Assembly: GCA_002413145.1 (NCBI GenBank)
Contig: DHWK01000129.1
Coordinates: 288 to 6,190, forward strand
Direction of reading: 5' to 3'
Source of the DNA: a bacterium UBP12_UBA5184
GTDB lineage: Bacteria; Vulcanimicrobiota; Vulcanimicrobiia; Vulcanimicrobiales; Vulcanimicrobiaceae
Length of the DNA stretch: 5,903 nt
The translations under genes and the position numbers were made by a program. Positions 1 to 5,527 of this stretch are shown piece after piece (position 1 is the stretch's first letter; each line of letters opens with the position of its first letter). The notes beneath the pieces are model-generated. The model was not told the DNA's origin, searched no databases, and saw only the letters and a program-made list of their open reading frames with translations.

Positions 1-1
1 G

Positions 2-292
2 GTCGATGCCGCGGAGTCAGAGGGCGCCGACCTGATCATCGTCGTGTTCGCGGTCGTCGTGATCGGTGGCATGGGCTCGATCCCAGGCGCGATTGGTGGC
101 GCCGTCGTCGTCGATACGGTGAGGCAAGCCGCTTCGACGGCGAGTGGACTCTCGCTTGCGATCTTGGGCGGCGTCATCGTGCTCGTCGTGCTGTTTTTCC
201 CGAGCGGGCTCAAAGGATTATTTCGGCGCAGTCGCCGCTCAAGGCCGCCGAGCATCGCACCGCTTCGCGTTTCGAGCGAGGAGACGGGCTAG
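2..292 (+). CDS. livM: Branched-chain amino acid-type ABC transporter permease, C-terminal part (5' end outside window)
   Basis: Only the last 96 codons are present; the reading frame is open from base 2. The protein is an inner-membrane permease of the LivH/LivM family, which forms the channel of a HAAT importer for branched-chain amino acids or other hydrophobic acids. Two hydrophobic stretches are visible. The first holds the family-typical GGMGSIPGA sequence (bases 65-91), the second ends in LFFPSGLKGLF. A basic tail (RRSRRSR) follows, as expected for a cytoplasmic C-terminus. The TAG stop shares one base with the GTG start of the ATPase downstream, so the two are probably translationally coupled. 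LivM is preferred over LivH because LivM usually lies directly before LivG, but the C-terminus alone does not settle this. The transported substrate is unknown. Confidence 0.85.
   Translation, partial: VDAAESEGADLIIVVFAVVVIGGMGSIPGAIGGAVVVDTVRQAASTASGLSLAILGGVIVLVVLFFPSGLKGLFRRSRRSRPPSIAPLRVSSEETG
278..283 (+). promoter_or_regulatory. Ribosome binding site of livG
   Basis: GAGGAG lies 8 bases before the GTG at 292, inside the end of the permease gene. It supports GTG 292 as the livG start over the second in-frame GTG at 298. Confidence 0.6.
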
Positions 293-1071
293 TGCTAGTG
301 GTTCGTGACGTCACGGTCCGATTCGGAGGACTAACGGCGGTTTCACGATTCGACATCGACGTCCCCGACGTCGGAATCTTTGCGCTCGTCGGACCAAACG
401 GCGCAGGGAAGACCACCCTGATCAATGCCCTGAGTCGCGTTGCTCCGGTTACGGAAGGTCGAATCGAACTGGACGGCATCGACGTTTTACGTTTGCGTTC
501 GCACCAAGTCGTCCGCTATGGAATAGCGCGGAGCTTTCAGAAGGCCGAAATGTTTGCGTCGCTCACGGTTCTCGAGAATATCTTGGTCGGACTCCACGTG
601 CAGATGCGCACGGGGCTCGAGGGCGCGCTGTTCTTGCCGACAACGCAAAGACAAGAGACGAATGGGCGAGAGCGCGCCGAATCACTGCTCCGCGAGCTCG
701 ACCTCTGGGACGTCCGCGACATGTCGCCGGCTGACCTGCCATATGGGCATCAGAAGCTTCTCGATGTCGCGCGCGCGCTTATTGCGGAACCGAAAGTGCT
801 GCTCTTGGACGAGCCATTCGCCGGTTTGACCGATGCAGAGACCCCTCGCCTCGTGACATATATCGCCGCAGCCGGCAAGCGCTGTGCGATCTTGATGATC
901 GAGCATCACTTCGAACTGCTCGAAGAGATTGCCGAGCGCATAACCGTGATGAATTTCGGCCAAAAGATCGCCGAGGGGGCGCCCGCCTCCATTCGCGCCG
1001 ATCCGGAGGTTGTGCGCTGCTATTTGGGCACCGGACGCCAATCCAGGGCCGAGACGCGTGTTGAGGCTTGA
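292..1071 (+). CDS. livG: Branched-chain amino acid-type ABC transporter ATP-binding protein LivG
   Basis: This 259-residue cytoplasmic ATPase pairs with LivF to drive the HAAT importer. The motifs seen are Walker A GPNGAGKT at residues 34-41, the Q-loop glutamine at 83, an ABC signature region LPYGHQKLLDVARAL at 149-163, Walker B VLLLDEP at 169-175 followed by FAGL, and the H-loop histidine in IEHH (203-206). The LPYG form in place of LSGGQ is usual for LivG and separates it from LivF, as does the FAGL-x3-ET sequence after Walker B. Length matches the family (about 250-260). The GTG start shares one base with the permease stop and has a good GAGGAG site 8 bases upstream. The 3' end overlaps the livF start by 14 bases. 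Confidence 0.95.
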   Translation: MLVVRDVTVRFGGLTAVSRFDIDVPDVGIFALVGPNGAGKTTLINALSRVAPVTEGRIELDGIDVLRLRSHQVVRYGIARSFQKAEMFASLTVLENILVGLHVQMRTGLEGALFLPTTQRQETNGRERAESLLRELDLWDVRDMSPADLPYGHQKLLDVARALIAEPKVLLLDEPFAGLTDAETPRLVTYIAAAGKRCAILMIEHHFELLEEIAERITVMNFGQKIAEGAPASIRADPEVVRCYLGTGRQSRAETRVEA

Positions 1072-1747
1072 GAACGTGCATGCGCACTACGGGCACGTGC
1101 ACGTGCTGCGCGGCATCAGCCTCGAGGTTCCTGACGGGGATGTCGTCGCGTTGCTGGGCGCGAACGGTGCCGGAAAATCGACGACCTTGAAAACGATCTC
1201 CGGCATTGTTCGAGCGTCGCACGGCAAGATCACCTTCGACGGCGAGGACATCACACGGCTCGATCCGTCGGCGATCGTCCGTCGCGGCATCGTCCACTGT
1301 CCGGAGGGGCGCCAGGTCTTTCCCAACCTGACGGTACGCGAAAATCTGGCGCTCGGGACATACGCGCGTGGGCGGGCTGGGCAGGTTGATCGCGTCATCC
1401 AGATCTTCCCCGCGCTTCGCGACCGTTTTAGCCAGTTTGCGGGGACGCTCTCAGGCGGCGAGCAGCAAATGCTCGCCATCGGCCGCTCGCTCATGGCCGA
1501 GCCGCGCTTGCTGATGCTCGACGAGCCGAGTCTCGGGCTCGCCCCGATAATCGTCGAACATATCTTCAACGTCATCGCGGGTTTCCGCGACCAGAAGATC
1601 TCCGTGCTACTGGTCGAGCAAAACGCGACGCTTGCGCTGGAGTTTGCCGAGCGGGCGTACGCACTCTCGCACGGAGCCGTGTACTTCTCGAAATCGGCGG
1701 TCGAATTGCGGGATTCCGACCTCGTCCAGCGAGCCTATCTTGGTTGA
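1058..1747 (+). CDS. livF: Branched-chain amino acid-type ABC transporter ATP-binding protein LivF
   Basis: This is the second ATPase of the importer, 229 residues from the chosen start. Walker A GANGAGKS is at 34-41, the signature LSGGEQQMLAIGRSL at 131-145, and Walker B LLMLDEP at 151-157 followed by the LivF-typical SLGLAP. The VEQN sequence (186-189) has Gln where most ABC ATPases have the H-loop His, which is normal for LivF. An upstream in-frame ATG at 1010 exists, but it would add 16 residues with no family counterpart. GTG at 1058 gives MLRLENVHAHYG, which matches the usual LivF N-terminus, and a weak CAGGG lies about 9 bases upstream. TTG at 1061 is possible. The gene overlaps livG by 14 bases. 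No clear terminator follows. Confidence 0.93.
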   Translation: MLRLENVHAHYGHVHVLRGISLEVPDGDVVALLGANGAGKSTTLKTISGIVRASHGKITFDGEDITRLDPSAIVRRGIVHCPEGRQVFPNLTVRENLALGTYARGRAGQVDRVIQIFPALRDRFSQFAGTLSGGEQQMLAIGRSLMAEPRLLMLDEPSLGLAPIIVEHIFNVIAGFRDQKISVLLVEQNATLALEFAERAYALSHGAVYFSKSAVELRDSDLVQRAYLG

Positions 1748-1772
1748 CCGTTGTTCTTCGGCTTGGTATAAT
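1744..1772 (+). promoter_or_regulatory. Predicted sigma-70-type promoter for the Rieske oxygenase operon
   Basis: TTGACC (1744-1749) and a perfect TATAAT (1767-1772) are separated by exactly 17 bases. A TG dinucleotide one base before the -10 (1764-1765) gives an extended -10 element. The -35 box overlaps the livF stop codon. Transcription would be expected to start near 1779, about 45 bases before the oxygenase ATG. It is the only strong promoter-like match I see, and it sits in the only real intergenic gap. Function is inferred from the consensus match alone. Confidence 0.7.
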
Positions 1773-1791
1773 CAATATATGACATCACATT

Positions 1792-1812
1792 CCGTATAAT
1801 GAGATTATTCGG
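1792..1812 (+). promoter_or_regulatory. 21-bp imperfect palindrome, candidate operator
   Basis: Left arm CCGTATAAT (1792-1800) and right arm ATTATTCGG (1804-1812) flank a GAG centre and match as an inverted repeat at 8 of 9 positions. The site lies just downstream of the expected transcription start of the predicted promoter and touches the ribosome binding site of the oxygenase gene. It also contains a second TATAAT (1795-1800), which has no good -35 partner. Its symmetry and position suggest a dimeric repressor site. No regulator gene is in the window and the regulator family cannot be assigned. The stem is too AT-rich to be a convincing terminator, and no T-run follows it. Confidence 0.45.
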
Positions 1813-1817
1813 GGGAA
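1811..1817 (+). promoter_or_regulatory. Ribosome binding site of the Rieske oxygenase gene
   Basis: GGGGGAA lies 7 bases before the ATG at 1825 and supports that start. Its first two bases are also the end of the 21-bp palindrome, so a protein or RNA structure there could affect translation as well as transcription. Confidence 0.55.
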
Positions 1818-1824
1818 ACGTACG

Positions 1825-2961
1825 ATGATTCGGAACACGTGGTATGTCGCGGGGCTTGCCCGGAGCTTCACGTACAAACTTGAAAAAAAGGTGATCACGG
1901 GCCGCCCTATCGTGATGTGGCGGACTCAGGATGGGCAAATCGTTGCCTTCGACGGCCGTTGCTGCCATAAGCGCTTCCCGCTTTGGGACGGCAAGTTGCT
2001 CGAGAATGGGGTCCTGCGGTGCGCCTACCATGGGCTGTGCTATGACAGCAGCGGAAAATGCGTCGATATTCCGATGCAACCGGACTTTCCGATCTCGCCC
2101 GCGGCGCAACTCCATCGTTATCCGGTCGTCGAGCAAGACGGCTTAGTGTGGCTGTGGCCCGGCGACCCGGCAAAGACCGACGGAGTCAAGCCGCCGCGCA
2201 TACCCGAGCTTGCAGACCCGCGGTACGAAGCCGTTATCGTCGACCCGCCAATTCGAATTCGCGCGAACTACCGTCTGTTGATCGAGAACTTACTCGACAT
2301 CACTCACTTCTTCCCACTTCACGACGGCAACATCGGCGATCTCTCAAACTCGCAAATCCCCGTCGGGCTTGTCGAAGACACAATTGACGGGAACGCGAAA
2401 GTCATGACGACGCGACACGTTGAGAACTATCGGTTACCCCCGTATTATCAGCGCTGGTTTGGTCTCGATGTTGTGGACCGCGATCATACGCACGCGATGA
2501 TCGGGCCGGGCCTCGTCCGTGTTCAACTTCACGTCGCTCCACCAGGAATGCTCGGCACGGAGGCGGAGCGAGGGTATGTCTTGTGCCATACCGACACGCC
2601 GATCGATCAGCACCATCTGGAGTGGTACTGGATCATGATCACGAAGGCCGGCGAGCGCTTTTCGTCAGACCCATCGATGACGCTCGCGCAAGGAATGGCA
2701 TTCGAGTTTCCCGCCGTCGTCGCTCAGGACGAGTGGGCGCTCGCGAAGCAACAGGAGATGCTGGACTTCTCTGACGAGCTCTGCGACGGAAGAAAGTATC
2801 GCGAGATGAACGTCCGCTCCGACATTGGTGTCATTCATGCGCGGCGGGTGCTCGCGCGCATGGAGAAAGCCGAGGGGAACGAGCTTTTCGGGACGCCCGC
2901 GTCGTCTTTGGAGATGGCGAAATACGCGACGGACGTCGAGGTTGCGCAGGCAAGAGGATGA
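1825..2961 (+). CDS. Rieske [2Fe-2S] non-heme iron oxygenase, VanA/dicamba-monooxygenase-like
   Basis: This 378-residue protein is the terminal oxygenase of a multicomponent system; it activates O2 for hydroxylation or demethylation of an organic substrate. The N-terminal Rieske domain has C46-x-H48 and C66-x2-H69 with 17 residues between the pairs. The catalytic domain has N155, D158, H161 and H166 in ENLLDITHFFPLH, the usual bridging Asp and two iron-binding His; D302 (in VVAQDEW) is the likely third iron ligand. The spacing resembles single-subunit enzymes such as vanillate O-demethylase VanA and dicamba monooxygenase. No beta subunit gene is adjacent, so an alpha-only oligomer is likely. 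The Rieske motif reads CCHK rather than the common CPHR. A promoter, palindrome and strong ribosome binding site precede it, making it the first gene of its operon; ATGA overlaps its stop with the ferredoxin start. The substrate is not predictable; aromatic acids or ethers are plausible. Confidence 0.92.
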   Translation: MIRNTWYVAGLARSFTYKLEKKVITGRPIVMWRTQDGQIVAFDGRCCHKRFPLWDGKLLENGVLRCAYHGLCYDSSGKCVDIPMQPDFPISPAAQLHRYPVVEQDGLVWLWPGDPAKTDGVKPPRIPELADPRYEAVIVDPPIRIRANYRLLIENLLDITHFFPLHDGNIGDLSNSQIPVGLVEDTIDGNAKVMTTRHVENYRLPPYYQRWFGLDVVDRDHTHAMIGPGLVRVQLHVAPPGMLGTEAERGYVLCHTDTPIDQHHLEWYWIMITKAGERFSSDPSMTLAQGMAFEFPAVVAQDEWALAKQQEMLDFSDELCDGRKYREMNVRSDIGVIHARRVLARMEKAEGNELFGTPASSLEMAKYATDVEVAQARG

Positions 2962-3149
2962 AGATCGTCGTTGATTTCGATGCGTGCATGAGCAATGCCC
3001 AGTGTATGATCGCCGCGCCGGAAATCTTCGAAGTCCGCGACGATGGTCTTTTGTATGTCTTGCAAGAGGAGCCGCCCGAGGATCTGCGCGCAAAAGCCGA
3101 AGACGCGGCGCGCCTTTGCCCAACCCAAGCGATTCGCATCGAGGGATAG
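2958..3149 (+). CDS. Small ferredoxin, predicted single [3Fe-4S] cluster
   Basis: This 63-residue acidic protein probably carries electrons from the reductase encoded next to the Rieske oxygenase encoded just before. Three cysteines are present: C10 and C16 in CMSNAQC, and C54 followed by P55. This C-x5-C...C-P pattern is that of the ferredoxins that serve bacterial cytochromes P450 and some actinobacterial ring-hydroxylating oxygenases. The position that holds the second Cys of a [4Fe-4S] motif (C-x2-C-x2-C) is N13, so a [3Fe-4S] cluster is expected. The APEIFEV sequence after C16 and CPTQAI near the end are also family-typical. Length fits the usual 60-70 residues. ATG overlaps the oxygenase stop (ATGA), with GCAGG about 7 bases upstream. 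It is too short to carry anything else. Confidence 0.92.
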   Translation: MKIVVDFDACMSNAQCMIAAPEIFEVRDDGLLYVLQEEPPEDLRAKAEDAARLCPTQAIRIEG

Positions 3150-4334
3150 GTGCGCTCGGTTGTCGTCGTCGGTGCTTCGCTTGCCGGCCTCTCGGCCGCG
3201 CAGGCCTTGCGGTCACGCGGCTTCGATGGGAAGGTCACGATCGTCGGTGACGAGTTGCACATGCCGTACCAGCGTCCGCCACTTTCGAAACGGTTTCTGA
3301 CCGGCGAGGCCGAGCGTGGTCGGCTGGACCTACCCATGCGCCGGCCGGAAGATTTCGATTGGCAACTCGGGACGTGCGCGCAACGCCTCGATCTCGAGCG
3401 ACACGAGGTCGAGACCAGCGGTCGACTTCGGCTTCCGTTCGACGGTTTAATCGTCGCCACCGGTGCGCGGGCGAAGGAATTGCCGGGTGGCGCGCAGCTT
3501 GACGGCGTCTTTACGCTCAGAACCATCGATGATGCGATCGCGATCCGGCGCCGCGTTGTCGGTGGTGCCCGCAACGTAGTCATCGTCGGCGCCGGATTCA
3601 TCGGTTGCGAGGTCGCCGCCTCATTGCGAGAGCTCGGCTGCGAGGTGACGCTGATCGATCTCGATCGTTTCCCAATGCAACGCGTGTTGGGAGAAGAACT
3701 GGGAGCAGTTTGTCTGGAAGTACATCGTGCGCATGGCGCGCGCCTAATCATGGGCGTTGGCTTCGCGGGATTCATGGGGGCGTCGTCCGTGCAGGGCGTG
3801 CATCTCTCCGATGGGCGCACGATTGAAGCGGAGATGGTCATCCTCGGCGTCGGCGTCACGCCGAATGTCGAGTGGCTCGAGGGCTCGGGAATGGCATTGA
3901 ACGACGGCGTCGTTTGCGACGAGAGCTGCGCCGCAATCGGCGTGAACGGCGTCGTTGCGGCGGGCGACGTCGCCCGCTGGCAGCATCCGCGCTTTGGCTC
4001 TATGCGTGTCGAGCACTGGGACAACGCGATTGCGCAAGGCCGCGCCGCTGCAGATACACTGCTCGTTGGTCGTGAAGAGGCGCAAGCCTTCGGAATGATT
4101 CCGTGCTTCTGGTCGGATCAATACGACTGCAAATTGCAGCTCATCGGAGCTGCGCGCCCATCCGACACGTTACGCGTTGTTGAAGGCAACGTTCATTCTC
4201 GCCGTTTCGTCGCCGTGTTCTTGAGGCAGGAGCGCGTCGTTGCTGCGTTTCTCTTCAACAGCATGCATCGCATCGTCGAATATAAAAAAATCGTAGATAA
4301 CGGCGAATTGCCGTTCGAGAGCAAGAGCGCATGA
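3150..4334 (+). CDS. FAD-dependent NAD(P)H:ferredoxin reductase of the Rieske system
   Basis: This 394-residue cytoplasmic flavoprotein takes electrons from NADH or NADPH and passes them to the ferredoxin. The FAD-binding N-terminus has VVVVGASLAG (4-13), with Ser in place of the second Gly of the strict GxGxxG. A second Rossmann motif, VIVGAGFIGCE (144-154), is the NAD(P)-binding one. A G-D pair at 272-273 in AAGDVA contacts the flavin in this family. VEHWDNA and the FWSDQYDCKLQ sequence near the C-terminus are typical of the BphA4/putidaredoxin-reductase/rubredoxin-reductase group and its C-terminal domain. Length is normal (about 400). The GTG start abuts the ferredoxin TAG with no gap; GAGGGA lies a few bases upstream, inside the ferredoxin gene. 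The end overlaps the CoA-transferase start (ATGA). Its position makes it the cognate reductase. Confidence 0.93.
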   Translation: MRSVVVVGASLAGLSAAQALRSRGFDGKVTIVGDELHMPYQRPPLSKRFLTGEAERGRLDLPMRRPEDFDWQLGTCAQRLDLERHEVETSGRLRLPFDGLIVATGARAKELPGGAQLDGVFTLRTIDDAIAIRRRVVGGARNVVIVGAGFIGCEVAASLRELGCEVTLIDLDRFPMQRVLGEELGAVCLEVHRAHGARLIMGVGFAGFMGASSVQGVHLSDGRTIEAEMVILGVGVTPNVEWLEGSGMALNDGVVCDESCAAIGVNGVVAAGDVARWQHPRFGSMRVEHWDNAIAQGRAAADTLLVGREEAQAFGMIPCFWSDQYDCKLQLIGAARPSDTLRVVEGNVHSRRFVAVFLRQERVVAAFLFNSMHRIVEYKKIVDNGELPFESKSA

Positions 4335-5527
4335 GCGCTCTCCACACGCCTCTTGCGGGTATGCGAGTGCTTGAGTTCGGTCACATCGCGGCGGTGCCGT
4401 TCTGCGGGATGCTCCTCGCCGATCTTGGTGCGGACGTGGTGAAAGTCGAACCCCCGCTCGGCGATGGCCTACGGAGCTGGCCCCCCATCGTCGAAGCTGC
4501 CGACGGCGACCGGTACAGCTTGAATTTTGCGGCCCTCAATCGCGGAAAACGGAGTATCGTCGCCGATCTGAAGAACGCCGATGATCTCACGCGAACGCGG
4601 CGACTCTGTGCCGTCGCAGATGTCGTCATTGAGAACTATCGTCCCGGCGTCCTCGACCGGCTCGGAGTCGGTTTTGAAGAGGTTGCAAAACTCCAAAATG
4701 AAATCGTCTACTGCTCGATCTCCGGCTACGGACAGCGCGGGCGCTACGCTCGCAGAGGCGCATTTGACGTTGTGATTCAGGGAATGTCGGGCTTGATGAG
4801 CGTCACCGGCGAGGAAGATGGCCCGCCGGCAAAATGCGGCGTCCCAGTCGGGGACTTCACGGCTGCGCTATATGCAGCATATACGATCTTAGCTGCGCGC
4901 GGGGTAGCGCAGCGCGAGCATCGTGCGATCCATCTCGATTGTCCAATGCTCGATTGCCTTTTGGGGATTTCAGGATTGCAGACGAGCGAGTACTGGGGGA
5001 CCGGAATCGCTCCGAAACGCCTCGGCTCCGCGCACCCCCGCAATGCTCCCTATCAAATTTACGACGCGAGCGATGGGCCGTTTGTCGTCGCCGCCGGCAA
5101 CGACGCGCTTTGGGAACAGGTCTGCGAAGCGACGGGAGGAAGTGAGCTGCTCGACGATCCTCGTTTCGCTACGCTCGCCGAACGTGCGAAAAATCAGAAA
5201 GCGTTGACGGCAATCTTGCAAGATATCTTTCAAAAACGAAGCGTTGCGCAATGGATCGAGGTTCTAGAAGAGCGGGGCGTCCCGTGTGGACCCGTCAACA
5301 CCTTTGCGGATATCCTCGGTGATGCGAGCCTTGTCGCGAGCGGCCTCATCCAAGAGTTGGCCGTGCCGGTTGCCGGCAAGACAAAGACGGTGAGCTATCC
5401 GGTACAGCTGAATGCCACTCGCATCCGCGTCGGGCAGCCACCGCCGCGTTTAGGCGAACACACAAACGAAGTGCTCGCCGAGTGGACGTCCACGCCTACC
5501 TCTGCAACGGCTGCCGGCGGTGCCTAA
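4331..5527 (+). CDS. Family III CoA-transferase (CaiB/BaiF type)
   Basis: This 398-residue enzyme is predicted to move CoA from a donor thioester to a carboxylic acid through an aspartyl-CoA intermediate. The N-terminus LAGMRVLEFGHIAAVPFCG, followed by LLADLGADVVKVEPP, is the family hallmark. Further family sequences are NRGKRSI, ENYRPGVLDRLG and SISGYGQRG. The catalytic Asp is D175 in VPVGDFTAALYAAY, by alignment with the Asp of formyl-CoA transferase. NAPYQIYDASDGP (238-250) with AAGND after it resembles enzymes acting on dicarboxylic or aromatic succinyl-type acids more than formyl-CoA transferase, but this is only suggestive. Length is typical. Start overlaps the reductase stop; its end overlaps the next gene by 8 bases. 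It suggests that the substrate or product of the oxygenase is a carboxylate converted to a CoA thioester. Donor and acceptor are unknown. Confidence 0.92.
   Translation: MSALHTPLAGMRVLEFGHIAAVPFCGMLLADLGADVVKVEPPLGDGLRSWPPIVEAADGDRYSLNFAALNRGKRSIVADLKNADDLTRTRRLCAVADVVIENYRPGVLDRLGVGFEEVAKLQNEIVYCSISGYGQRGRYARRGAFDVVIQGMSGLMSVTGEEDGPPAKCGVPVGDFTAALYAAYTILAARGVAQREHRAIHLDCPMLDCLLGISGLQTSEYWGTGIAPKRLGSAHPRNAPYQIYDASDGPFVVAAGNDALWEQVCEATGGSELLDDPRFATLAERAKNQKALTAILQDIFQKRSVAQWIEVLEERGVPCGPVNTFADILGDASLVASGLIQELAVPVAGKTKTVSYPVQLNATRIRVGQPPPRLGEHTNEVLAEWTSTPTSATAAGGA

Noticed and set aside
1..60. Repeated GTCGTCGTG-like bases as a tandem repeat
   Set aside because: These encode the Val/Ile-rich membrane segment of the permease and reflect codon bias, not a repeat element.
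1010..1057. Upstream in-frame ATG as the start of livF
   Set aside because: It would add 16 residues unlike any LivF N-terminus and deepen the overlap with livG to 62 bases. GTG 1058 gives the expected MLRLENVHAHYG start.
779..1297. Minus-strand open frames opposite livG and livF (also 682-1041 and 1087-1575)
   Set aside because: All sit opposite clear ABC ATPase genes with intact motifs, and their translations are low-complexity and Arg/Ser-rich.
1748..1766. Possible transcription terminator after livF
   Set aside because: Only a very short CCG...CGG pairing is present and no T-run follows; the segment is better explained as the promoter spacer.
1795..1800. Second TATAAT as an independent promoter
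   Set aside because: No hexamer resembling TTGACA lies 16-18 bases upstream, and there is no TG extension. It is better treated as part of the palindrome.
2831..4024. A 397-codon open frame on the minus strand opposite the ferredoxin and reductase genes
   Set aside because: It lies antisense to well-supported genes in GC-rich DNA, is very rich in Ser/Arg/Pro/Thr, and shows no recognisable domain. It is a codon-bias shadow of the reductase.
4284..4290. Run of seven A bases near the 3' end of the reductase gene, possible frameshift site
   Set aside because: The preceding codon is TAT, so the site does not fit a standard slippery heptamer. Both shifted frames stop within a few codons, and the normal frame gives a full-length, family-like C-terminus.
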